Shown here: one piece after another, positions 14,204 to 21,777 of the stretch
How positions within the stretch are numbered: position 1 is the first letter of the stretch
Layout of the letters: every line of letters starts with the position of its first letter
IMG/VR virus record: IMGVR_UViG_3300047462_000176
Location: 1 to 27,804 of that record
Reading direction: 5' to 3' (one strand)
Length of the DNA stretch: 27,804 bases
From: a virus
The notes under the pieces: model-generated
What the model was told of the DNA's origin: nothing
Database searches by the model: none
Seen by the model: the letters and a program-made list of their open reading frames with translations, nothing else
Position numbers and translations under genes: made by a program

Positions 14204-16450
14204 ATGTCTTACATTGATGCGTTCTATGATAGAAAAAAAGATAAAATAAACATTGTAGAGCGCGTCAATGGAAAACGTGTATTAATTGAAAGCAAAAATG
14301 TAAAACATGTGTTTTATTATGAAAATCCTATGGGACATAATAAAACAATTTATGGTCATCAATGTTCGATATATTCAACAAATGATTTCAAGAAATTTCG
14401 TAAAGAATTATCTGAAAAACAAGAAAAACATAGAATATTTGAATCTGATATAAATCCAGTCTTTCGTTATCTTGCAGATAATTATAAGAATGTTCCAGCA
14501 CCAGAATTGAATGTATGTTTTTTCGATATTGAAGTAGATTTAGATATTACTAAAGGATATGCACCAACAGATAATCCGTTTAGTCCTATTACGGCTATTA
14601 CATTATATTTAAGTGAAACAAAATCTTTAATTACTTTGGCATTATGTCCACCAACATTAAAATTGGAACAAGCTAAAAAAATAGCAAGCAATTTTGAAAA
14701 TACATTTTGTTTTTCAGATGAAAAAGAATTGCTTGATATGTTTTTGAATTTGATTGAAAACGCCGATGTGATAACAAGTTGGAACGGAGAAATGTATGAC
14801 ATACCATACACCGTCAATCGTGTTGAAAGAATTTTAGGCAAAGAAGCAACAAAAAGATTTTGTTTATTTGAACAATATCCAAAGGCAAGAGAATATAAAA
14901 AGTTTCAAAAAACATTTAAAACTTATGAATTAATTGGTAGAGTTCATTTAGATTATTTAATTCTTTATCAGAAACACAATCCACAACAACAACAATCTTA
15001 TCGTTTAGATAATATTGGTGAAATTGAAGTTGGGGAAAACAAAATCCCATATGAAGGAACAATTGATAAATTATGGCGAGATGATTTTGATAAATTTATT
15101 GCGTATAATCGTCAAGACGTTGATATTATGGTTAAAATTGATGAGAAGAAAAAATTCATCGAATTATCAAATCAAATTGCGCATGCTAATTGTGTATTAT
15201 TTAAAACAACAATTGGTACAGTTTCATTAGTTGAACAATCAATTATAAACGAAATGCATGAAATGGGTTTAATTGTTCCAAATCGCCCATTTAAAGATTG
15301 GGATAATGAAGATGATTTTGATATTGAAGAAAAGCAGCCAGTAGTTGGCGCATATGTAGCTCATCCAAAAACTGGAAAACATCAACATATTGGTTGTGGT
15401 GATATAAATTCGCTATATCCTTCTGCTATTCGCGCATTAAATATGAGTCCAGAAACTTTGGTTGGACAAATTAGATTAGATAAAACAAATCAATTGGTTG
15501 CTGATAGAATTGCATCTGGTATAGATAGGGCTTCTGCTTGGGAAGGAATATTTATTGCACTTGAAGTGCAACAGATGTTGGACAACACTGATGATATTTT
15601 AACTGTAGATTTTGAAGATAAATTAACAGATGTTATAAACACAAAAACATTTACTGCAAAAGAATTTTACGAATATATTTTCAATCCAAATAACCATTTA
15701 TGTATTACTGCTAATGGAACAATTTTTAGAACTGACGTTGAAGGAATTATTCCAGCATTATTAGAAAAATGGTATAAATTAAGAAAAGAATATCAATTCA
15801 AAGAAAAAGATTTTAAAAACAAATCTTTGCAGAAAGATTTTACAGAACAAGAAAAATTAGAATTTAAAAATCAATCTGTGTTTTTTAATCAGAGACAATA
15901 TGTATATAAAATACTTTTGAATGCATTGTATGGTGCGTTATTAAATGATGCTTTGCGTTTCTATGATGGTAGAATTGGTCAATCTACTACTTTGTCTGGT
16001 CGCACGATTACAAAACATATGAATTCAATGGTAAATGAAATAATAACTGGAAAATATGACTATCAAGGAGAAGCAATTTTCGCAGTTGATACTGATTCGG
16101 TTGCAAAAGAAAGTATAATAAATACAAACTTTGGTGATATTTCTATTGAACATTTGTTTTATATGAATGATATAAAATGGATTGATGGACAAAAAGAATA
16201 TTCAAGAAGTGATAAAATAAAAGTTAAATCTTTTGATGAAAAAACTAATCAAGTTTTATATAAGTGTCCATCTTATGTTTATCGCCATAAAACAAAAAAG
16301 AAAAAATGGAAAATAACAGATACAGAAGGAAATTCTGTTGTTATAACAGAAGATCATTCAATTATGGTTGAAAGAGAAAATAAATTCATTGAAATAAAAC
16401 CAGAAAATGCAATGTTAAATGATATTTTAATTAAAATTATAAATACATAA
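14204..16450 (+). CDS. 43: DNA polymerase, N-terminal part fused to an N-intein (T4 gp43-like)
   Basis: A 748-residue product: 631 residues of family B polymerase plus a 117-residue N-intein. The proofreading exonuclease is complete: Exo I FDIEVD (Asp108, Glu110), Exo II WNGEMYD (Asn194, Asp199), Exo III YNRQD (Tyr301, Asp305). Polymerase motif A is DINSLYPS (400-407), motif B is KILLNALYG (569-577), and motif C begins DTD at 629-631. There the extein stops and the intein starts with Ser632. The thumb and the KKKKY motif are missing here and are encoded at 17751-18641. The stop codon lies in a perfect palindrome. Function in replication should need trans-splicing with the second gene. Confidence 0.93.
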   Translation: MSYIDAFYDRKKDKINIVERVNGKRVLIESKNVKHVFYYENPMGHNKTIYGHQCSIYSTNDFKKFRKELSEKQEKHRIFESDINPVFRYLADNYKNVPAPELNVCFFDIEVDLDITKGYAPTDNPFSPITAITLYLSETKSLITLALCPPTLKLEQAKKIASNFENTFCFSDEKELLDMFLNLIENADVITSWNGEMYDIPYTVNRVERILGKEATKRFCLFEQYPKAREYKKFQKTFKTYELIGRVHLDYLILYQKHNPQQQQSYRLDNIGEIEVGENKIPYEGTIDKLWRDDFDKFIAYNRQDVDIMVKIDEKKKFIELSNQIAHANCVLFKTTIGTVSLVEQSIINEMHEMGLIVPNRPFKDWDNEDDFDIEEKQPVVGAYVAHPKTGKHQHIGCGDINSLYPSAIRALNMSPETLVGQIRLDKTNQLVADRIASGIDRASAWEGIFIALEVQQMLDNTDDILTVDFEDKLTDVINTKTFTAKEFYEYIFNPNNHLCITANGTIFRTDVEGIIPALLEKWYKLRKEYQFKEKDFKNKSLQKDFTEQEKLEFKNQSVFFNQRQYVYKILLNALYGALLNDALRFYDGRIGQSTTLSGRTITKHMNSMVNEIITGKYDYQGEAIFAVDTDSVAKESIINTNFGDISIEHLFYMNDIKWIDGQKEYSRSDKIKVKSFDEKTNQVLYKCPSYVYRHKTKKKKWKITDTEGNSVVITEDHSIMVERENKFIEIKPENAMLNDILIKIINT
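16097..16450 (+). other. N-terminal half of a split intein (117 residues)
   Basis: The insert begins with Ser1 in S-V-x-K-E-S-I-I-x-T-x-x-G, matching intein block A, where Cys1 is more usual. Block B is TEDH (protein residues 715-718), the Thr and His that assist the N-to-S or N-to-O acyl shift. It ends at TAA 16448-16450 without the C-terminal blocks, as expected for a naturally split intein. The insertion lies within the catalytic DTD/S motif of the polymerase. Confidence 0.88.
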
Positions 16451-16476
16451 AGTATTCCGATATCGGAATACTTTAT
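16447..16476. promoter_or_regulatory. Perfect 30-bp palindrome between the first polymerase gene and the endonuclease gene
   Basis: The half-site ATAAAGTATTCCGAT (16447-16461) is followed directly by its exact reverse complement (16462-16476). It contains the stop codon of the first polymerase gene (16448-16450) and is followed immediately by GGGA (16477-16480), the likely Shine-Dalgarno sequence of the endonuclease (ATG at 16492). In RNA it gives a stem of about 12-13 bp. There is no U-run, so it is more likely an RNA stability or translation element than a terminator. Confidence 0.8.
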
Positions 16477-16491
16477 GGGAAAAATAGTAAA

Positions 16492-17619
16492 ATGGTTGGT
16501 AAAAGAAAAACTGAATATTATATTAAAAAATATGGCGAAGAAATAGGCAAACAAAATTATTTGAATATGGTGAAACGTAGAGAAGATAAAGAAACACGAT
16601 TAAAAAACGGAAGATTTATAAAATTAACAGGAAATAATGAAAAAGATATTGCAAACGGAGATGCTATAAAATGCGAAGGGTGTGGTTTGGTTGCATCAAA
16701 TTTACAATCATCACATTTCAAAAGCAAATGTAAAATTAAATCAATTGAAGAATATAAAAAATTATATCCAGATGCTCCATTAAAATCCCAAAATTTAATT
16801 AATCTTTCAAAATTAACCTTTGAAAATTTTATTTTAAAATATGGTGATGAAGAAGGACAAAAAAGATGGAAATCTTATTGTGATAAGCAAGCAGAAGTTA
16901 ATTCTTTTGAATATAAAGCTAAAAAATTTGGTTTTACAAAAGAAGATTTTGATAACTTTAATTTTTCTCGTGCTGTAACTTTTGATAATTTAATAAATCG
17001 GCATGGAATTGAAAATGGAACAGAAATTTGGAAATCATATTGTGAAAAACAAAGATATACAAACACTTTAGAATATTATGTTGAGAAATATGGAAAAGAG
17101 TTTGGAAAAGAAAAATGGCAAGAATATAATAAAGAAAAAGGAAAATCACAAAATCCAGAATGGATTATGGAAAAATATAACGTTTCTTTTGATGATGCTT
17201 TAAAAATACTTAGTGAAAGAAAAATGACCAATGATGGGTTTTCGAGTAATACAGAAAAATTGTTTGTAGATGATTTGTTTAAAAATTTGGGTTATGATTT
17301 ACAATATAGCTATAAAACAAGACAATATTGTCTTTGGAATAATATAGACAAAAAACCAAATTTTTATGATGTTTGTTGTAGAGAAAAAATGAAAATAATT
17401 GAATATTGTGGTGATTATTGGCACGCAAATCCGTTTATGTATCAACCAGATTTTTTATTTAAACAAAGAAATAAAACTGCTAAAAATATATGGGAAGAAG
17501 ATTATAATAAAATAATGACAGCAGAAAAATATGGGTTTAAAATAAAAATTATATGGGAAAGTGAATACTTTAAAAATGGAATTCAAGAATCTATAAAATT
17601 TTTAATGGATGATGATTAA
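16492..17619 (+). CDS. Vsr-like (EDxHD) homing endonuclease between the split polymerase genes
   Basis: A 375-residue protein. Residues 58-98 form a zinc-finger-like unit, CEGCGLVASNLQSSH...KSIEEYKKLYP, of the MucR/Ros type common in phage endonucleases. Residues about 105-215 contain repeated units of the form K-Y/H-G-x-E-x-G...W-x-x-Y-x-x-K, also seen once near the N-terminus and probably DNA-binding. The C-terminal nuclease has EYCGDYWHANP (about 302-312) and then a W-E-x-D-x-N-K-I helix and a KIIWESEYF strand. This fits the EDxHD nucleases related to very-short-patch repair Vsr and to I-Bth0305I. It is coupled to the following gene by TAATG. It probably cleaves polymerase genes lacking the insertion and so spreads the split arrangement. 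The gene is extremely AT-rich. Confidence 0.82.
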   Translation: MVGKRKTEYYIKKYGEEIGKQNYLNMVKRREDKETRLKNGRFIKLTGNNEKDIANGDAIKCEGCGLVASNLQSSHFKSKCKIKSIEEYKKLYPDAPLKSQNLINLSKLTFENFILKYGDEEGQKRWKSYCDKQAEVNSFEYKAKKFGFTKEDFDNFNFSRAVTFDNLINRHGIENGTEIWKSYCEKQRYTNTLEYYVEKYGKEFGKEKWQEYNKEKGKSQNPEWIMEKYNVSFDDALKILSERKMTNDGFSSNTEKLFVDDLFKNLGYDLQYSYKTRQYCLWNNIDKKPNFYDVCCREKMKIIEYCGDYWHANPFMYQPDFLFKQRNKTAKNIWEEDYNKIMTAEKYGFKIKIIWESEYFKNGIQESIKFLMDDD

Positions 17620-17750
17620 TGGAATTAGCTGGTAGAAGCAAAATAGCAAAAATAGAACAATTAGAATACTTTGATGATGAATACGTGTATGATATAGGAA
17701 TTGATAAAGAAACGCCTTATTTTTTTGCAAATAACATTTTAGTTCATAAT
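17619..17750 (+). other. C-terminal half of a split intein (44 residues)
   Basis: The first 44 residues of the second polymerase gene carry block F (YVYDIGIDKETPYFFANN) and block G (ILVHN) with the penultimate His43 and terminal Asn44. Ser follows as the +1 nucleophile at 17751. The length is like other naturally split C-inteins of phage origin (about 35-45 residues). Confidence 0.9.
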
Positions 17751-18641
17751 TCTTCTTATTTTTCTGCATATGAATTTCTAAAAGATAAGCCAGAATACAA
17801 AGATTTTGAATGGTCCAGAGAAAACATCATTGAATTATATGATTCTATCATGGATGCAACTAATGAAACATTTCCTGATTTTATGCAAAAAACATTTCAT
17901 ACAACTTTGGAGAGAGGGCAATTAATAAAAGCTGGTAGAGAATTGGTTGCAAGTACAGCTTTATTCATAAAAAAGAAAAAATATGCCATGATGGTTTATG
18001 ATAAAGAAAATATTCGTTTGGATGTAGATAACAAACCTGGAGAAATGAAAATCATGGGTTTGGATATGAAACGTTCTGATACACCAAAATTCATGCAGAA
18101 ATTTTTAGAAAATATTCTTCAAGATATTCTTACCGATGCACCACAAAGAGATATGTATAATAAAGTAAAAGCATTCAGAGAAATATTTACAGAACGTCCT
18201 GGTTGGGAAAAAGGTTCACCTAAAAAAGTTTCCAATATGACAGAATATTCTGAAAAATTTGAAAATGCATCATCATTAAATATATTTTCGCAAGGTGGCA
18301 AAGGCAAAGTCAATATGCCTGGACATGTTAGAGCATCCATTAATTGGAATATGCTTTGTGATTTATATCATGATTATTATGCAACAAGAATTACAGATGG
18401 TACGAGAATTATTGTTTGTCAATTATTGAAAAATTCTCATAAAATGACTTCAATTGCTTATCCTGTTGATGAAGCACATTTACCAGAATGGTTTAAAAAA
18501 TTACCATTTGACCATCGTGGTATGGAAGAAGTTATTGTTGATATGAAATTAAGCAATCTTGTTGGTGTTCTTGATTGGGATTTATCTCAAACAAAAAATA
18601 ATGACAATGATGAGTTTTTCGTATTCAAAAAGAAAAATTGA
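17619..18641 (+). CDS. 43: DNA polymerase, C-terminal part preceded by a C-intein (T4 gp43-like)
   Basis: A 340-residue product: a 44-residue C-intein, then 296 residues of polymerase starting SSYFSAYEF. Joined to DTD of the first gene this gives DTDSSYFSA, so motif C is rebuilt exactly and the mature enzyme is 631+296=927 residues (T4 gp43 is 898). The fragment contains the KKKKYAMMVYD element (the conserved K-K-x-Y of family B polymerases), the DMKRSDTP stretch, the thumb, and a C-terminal end (FFVFKKKN) that may be the clamp-binding tail. The ATG overlaps the endonuclease stop as TAATG. Supply of this half may therefore depend on translation of the endonuclease. Confidence 0.92.
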   Translation: MELAGRSKIAKIEQLEYFDDEYVYDIGIDKETPYFFANNILVHNSSYFSAYEFLKDKPEYKDFEWSRENIIELYDSIMDATNETFPDFMQKTFHTTLERGQLIKAGRELVASTALFIKKKKYAMMVYDKENIRLDVDNKPGEMKIMGLDMKRSDTPKFMQKFLENILQDILTDAPQRDMYNKVKAFREIFTERPGWEKGSPKKVSNMTEYSEKFENASSLNIFSQGGKGKVNMPGHVRASINWNMLCDLYHDYYATRITDGTRIIVCQLLKNSHKMTSIAYPVDEAHLPEWFKKLPFDHRGMEEVIVDMKLSNLVGVLDWDLSQTKNNDNDEFFVFKKKN

Positions 18642-18687
18642 ATTTAAATAATTTTTTCTATAAGACTGTTTCAAAGGGTATTTAAAA

Positions 18688-18975
18688 ATGAAAAATGAAT
18701 TAATTATTCGTGAATTATGTAGTCGTATTGATGAAAATTTGCATTCGATAATGGAAAAAAGTTCTGATTATGAATTTATGCTTGCTGAACAATCTCATAA
18801 AGATATTCATTTTTTATCAGCAATTCTTTTGCAAAATTTGACGCCAGAACAAATTGAAGAAGAACGTAAAGAAATGGATTTAGCACTAGTTGAATTTCAA
18901 AAAGAACTTGAACAACAACCACAAGCATTAGAACAACTTGATAATTATATAAAAGAAATTGGAAAAAATAAATGA
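18688..18975 (+). CDS. Unknown 95-residue helical protein between polymerase and clamp
   Basis: A small acidic, helical protein with a long Glu/Gln-rich helix at the C-terminus (EERKEMDLALVEFQKELEQQ), possibly a coiled coil. AAGGG lies about 9 bases before the ATG. Its TGA overlaps the ATG of the clamp gene as ATGA, so the two are likely co-translated and it may belong to the replication group. No family is recognised. Confidence 0.75.
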   Translation: MKNELIIRELCSRIDENLHSIMEKSSDYEFMLAEQSHKDIHFLSAILLQNLTPEQIEEERKEMDLALVEFQKELEQQPQALEQLDNYIKEIGKNK

Positions 18976-19739
18976 CAGATTCGATTATTTCAAACACAGT
19001 ATTAAAAGAAGTTGCTGACCAAATAGGTAAAGCATTTGATATCATTAAATTTGTTGGCACAGATGATTCAACAGAATTTCTAGCCAATGATGAAAATAAA
19101 GTATTTTTCCTTAAAGGTGAATTTAAAACACCTGTTCCAGAACTTAAAGGCGAATTTGGTATACCAGATGTTTCGTTATTCAACGGATTATTGAGATTTC
19201 CAAGTTATAATGCTGATGGTGCAAAAATTTCTGTAACAAGAGAAACCAAAACTTTTAATAATAAAGAAATTGAAGAAACGGTTACGGAATTCAAATTCAG
19301 AGATAAATCAAATAAAGGTGCTAATTATCGTACCATGTCTGCACAACATAAAATCATGGAAGATTTGGCAACTGATATTCCAGAAATTCCTTGGGATGTT
19401 TCATTTAAACCAGAAAAATCTAAAATCAGTGAATTTTTTGAATTGGCAAGATTATGTTCTGGATTTTCAGAAAACATTGCTATTTCATTGATCAATAAAG
19501 AATTAATTTTTTCTTTTGGTGATGAAAATGATTCAAGTCATAATGCAAATATGACATTTGCAACTGATGTTGAAGGAATATTAAAGAAAATTTCCTATCC
19601 AACATCATTGATTTTAAATGTTTTAAAAATCGTTGCAAATTCAACATTCGAATTAAAACTATCAAATCGTAGAATTTTTGGTGTTTTTACAGAAAGCGAA
19701 AATGTAAATTATAAGTATTATGTTCGCGGAAGTGTATAA
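18972..19739 (+). CDS. 45: Sliding clamp, DNA polymerase processivity factor (gp45-like)
   Basis: A 255-residue protein (T4 gp45 is 228). The N-terminal half contains the KGEFGIPDVSLFNGLLRF stretch followed by a strand with AKISVTR, the pattern of phage clamps. The C-terminal half has two further strand-rich segments, FATDVEGILKKISYPTSLI and a FELKLSNRRIFGVF stretch. T4 gp45 is a trimer that encircles DNA, tethers the polymerase and, through gp33/gp55, activates late promoters such as the one at 10794. It overlaps the preceding gene by 4 bases. The match is based on pattern, since these clamps diverge strongly. Confidence 0.75.
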   Translation: MTDSIISNTVLKEVADQIGKAFDIIKFVGTDDSTEFLANDENKVFFLKGEFKTPVPELKGEFGIPDVSLFNGLLRFPSYNADGAKISVTRETKTFNNKEIEETVTEFKFRDKSNKGANYRTMSAQHKIMEDLATDIPEIPWDVSFKPEKSKISEFFELARLCSGFSENIAISLINKELIFSFGDENDSSHNANMTFATDVEGILKKISYPTSLILNVLKIVANSTFELKLSNRRIFGVFTESENVNYKYYVRGSV

Positions 19740-19771
19740 ATACATTAAAATAGTATATTATAGGTATAAAA

Positions 19772-20521
19772 ATGAAGAAAAATAAACTCATTCCTTTTCA
19801 TATTCTTCCAGGTTCATGGGGATTAAAGGGTCAAATTTATAAAGAAGCGGAAGCTGCTTATTATCTTGAAGGCGAAGAATTAGAAAGAGAATTAGCTAAG
19901 ATTCGCAATGAAGATAATCCCAAAGAATATAATAGACAACTAATTGAAATTGGTTACAAATATAAAAGATTTTCTTTATACGAAAAAGAAATTAATTTAG
20001 CTGAATATAATTATGAAGGTGTTGATTTAGAAATTAAAAAAATCGAAATTCAACACAAACATAGCAAAATTTTAGGAATTGATAAAGATAGAGAAATTGC
20101 TAAATTAAAAAATGAATTGACAAAAGAAAAAGAAATTGAAATTTCATTTAAAAATGGAATCATTGATGAATACTCCAAAGATATGTCGATTGCAAAATTA
20201 ATTGAAGATGAACAAGAACGAGATTTGGCATTATTGGAAGTTGAGTTTAAACACGGTAAAATTAAAAAAATAGCTTATGAAAAAAACAAGGCTACTATTT
20301 TAAAAGAGCCTTGGGTTGGAACTATTGACCATGGCTTTGATTCTAAAAAAGGAATTAATGGGTTTTATTTTGAATTTGACTGGAATGAATATTGGATTGA
20401 ATACTTGCAATTAAATGGATATGTTGGTAGAACTGATGATGAAATTGTGGAATCATGGTTTTCTGACGTGTGCAACAGTAATATTCCAGATGATGAAAGA
20501 TTAATGGAACGTGAAGAGTAA
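19772..20521 (+). CDS. Conserved-type phage protein with SHOCT-like helical hairpins
   Basis: A 249-residue, highly charged protein. It starts LIPFHILPGSWGLKGQIYKEA and ends with an aromatic-rich domain (FYFEFDWNEYWIEYLQLNGYVG). Between them are several 30-40 residue units that combine an L-A-x-I/L-x-x-E-D stretch with I-E-x-x-x-K-x-G-K/R-I-x-x-x-x-Y-E-K, reminiscent of SHOCT-type helical hairpins. I believe similar proteins exist in T4-like phages of aquatic bacteria, but I know no function. It follows the clamp gene by 32 bases and overlaps the next start, so it is probably in the same transcript. Confidence 0.75.
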   Translation: MKKNKLIPFHILPGSWGLKGQIYKEAEAAYYLEGEELERELAKIRNEDNPKEYNRQLIEIGYKYKRFSLYEKEINLAEYNYEGVDLEIKKIEIQHKHSKILGIDKDREIAKLKNELTKEKEIEISFKNGIIDEYSKDMSIAKLIEDEQERDLALLEVEFKHGKIKKIAYEKNKATILKEPWVGTIDHGFDSKKGINGFYFEFDWNEYWIEYLQLNGYVGRTDDEIVESWFSDVCNSNIPDDERLMEREE

Positions 20522-20900
20522 TCAGCTAACGCCCGAATTTTTAGCTAAATGTGAGAAAGATGGCGTTAAGTTTGAAATGTTTTTGACTTCAGATGTAGCC
20601 AAATTCGTTATGGATTTGGTTAACAGAGAAATTTATGTTTCTCCTTCTGAAGCTGTATTTTGGATGATGGTTGAATATCAACGTTATAATAAACATCAAG
20701 ATTTAAGAGAAGAAGTTCAAAAAAGAGAAATTGAAGAAACAATAAAAGAATCAGAAAATGGAAAACTTTATTCGTCAATCGAAGTTTTTGCATCTTTAGC
20801 GAAATCAGCCGCGTTGAGAAATGAACCAGCAGTATGGGTAAATGACCCATCAGTTTACAACGATGATTTATTAGATGAAGGAGATAACGAGGGATGTTGA
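20511..20900 (+). CDS. Small protein with an antitoxin-like (ParD/RHH-type) N-terminal part, GTG start
   Basis: A 129-residue product if read from the GTG at 20511, which overlaps the preceding gene by 11 bases. The Shine-Dalgarno sequence is poor, and an in-frame ATG at 20577 (MFLTSDVAKF) is the alternative. Residues about 23-90 (VAKFVMDLVNREIYVSPSEAV, followed by a helix, then ENGKLYSSIEVFASLAK) resemble the pattern of ParD-like ribbon-helix-helix antitoxins: a strand, S-x-S-E-A-V, and a C-terminal toxin-binding tail. No toxin of the ParE/RelE type lies next to it. The similarity is weak, and a DNA-binding regulator is an equal alternative. Confidence 0.6.
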   Translation: MKSNQLTPEFLAKCEKDGVKFEMFLTSDVAKFVMDLVNREIYVSPSEAVFWMMVEYQRYNKHQDLREEVQKREIEETIKESENGKLYSSIEVFASLAKSAALRNEPAVWVNDPSVYNDDLLDEGDNEGC

Positions 20901-21337
20901 AATTAGACAATTTCATTATCGATAACATCTTTCAAAAAATAATAAATTATATTCAAAAATCTCCATTTGTTATTGCATATTATTTGTGGGGTTTAACGAT
21001 TGCTTGTCTTTGGGCAAAAAGTATATTTTACAAACAATATTTTGAAATATTTGTAGGTCTTGTTTTAATTTTAAATCAAAATGAATTAACCCAACATATT
21101 AAAACAAAAAGAATGCTGGCTAATCCAATTAGACATTCTCCTGGTTCTTATATTTTTAGAACATTTCTTTTGTTTATATTTGGTGGAATGATTCCATTAA
21201 TTATTTTTAGTGTTGATGGATATAAAATAGATGCAATCATCAATATATTATGGTTGTCTGCAATATACACAAGTTGTTGTTCGTTGCCGCCGCCAAAAGA
21301 AGTAAAACAACCTTTTGATAAAATGGTTTTAACATGA
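20894..21337 (+). CDS. Integral membrane protein, first of a tandem pair
   Basis: A 147-residue protein with three to four hydrophobic segments: about 24-43 (FVIAYYLWGLTIACLWA), 49-62 (YFEIFVGLVLILN), 89-105 (FRTFLLFIFGGMIPLIIF) and a weaker one near 113-127. There is no signal-peptide cleavage pattern, so it is probably an inner-membrane protein. Its start overlaps the preceding gene by 7 bases and its TGA overlaps the next ATG (ATGA). It shares topology and a central NP-I/V-R...FR-x-FL motif with the next gene, suggesting duplication. Function unknown. Inhibition of lysis or host exclusion functions are possible but unsupported. Confidence 0.75.
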   Translation: MLKLDNFIIDNIFQKIINYIQKSPFVIAYYLWGLTIACLWAKSIFYKQYFEIFVGLVLILNQNELTQHIKTKRMLANPIRHSPGSYIFRTFLLFIFGGMIPLIIFSVDGYKIDAIINILWLSAIYTSCCSLPPPKEVKQPFDKMVLT

Positions 21338-21735
21338 AAAATTTTTTCTTTTATATTGATGATAAAATAATTACATCAATCATATTTCTTATGTCTAAAA
21401 TTCGTCTACCATTGTTCCAAACAACATTTGTTGTCTGGATATTAATGATTTTATCATCCTTAATGGGTGGTTATTTTGATAAAAATTATATTATGTATGT
21501 TTATCCGATTATTTCAATTGCGTATATGTTTACTATGATTAATTTTATATCTGTTTTTCTGAATCATGAAATCGTTAATCCAGTAAGAAAAGCATTTATG
21601 CCTATGTTTTTTCGTTTATTTTTAACACTTATAATGATTTCAGCAATTACTGTAGCAGCATTATTACATCATTGGTTTTCTTTAATCACATATTTTCTTT
21701 TATTTTTTGGCACATATTTAATGGCTTGTTTGTAA
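21334..21735 (+). CDS. Integral membrane protein, second of a tandem pair
   Basis: A 133-residue, very hydrophobic protein with about four membrane segments: around 28-45 (TTFVVWILMILSSLMGGY), 52-75, 90-108 (FRLFLTLIMISAITVAAL) and 113-131. The NPVRKAFMPMFFRLFL stretch corresponds to NPIRHSPGSYIFRTFL in the preceding protein, and both start with a short D-N/D-x-I-I segment, so they appear to be diverged paralogs. It is translated from an ATG overlapping the previous stop. A short AT-rich gap of 42 bases with TATAAATT (one base off the late consensus) separates it from the nuclease gene. Confidence 0.75.
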   Translation: MKNFFFYIDDKIITSIIFLMSKIRLPLFQTTFVVWILMILSSLMGGYFDKNYIMYVYPIISIAYMFTMINFISVFLNHEIVNPVRKAFMPMFFRLFLTLIMISAITVAALLHHWFSLITYFLLFFGTYLMACL

Positions 21736-21777
21736 AAACAAATTGAAAAAATAATTTTTTTCTTTTATAAATTATGA

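Noticed and set aside
16081-16450. Possible reading of the polymerase break as a premature stop or pseudogene
   Set aside because: Both sides carry intein blocks in the right order (A and B, then F and G with His-Asn-Ser), and joining them restores motif C exactly, so the break is a split intein rather than decay.
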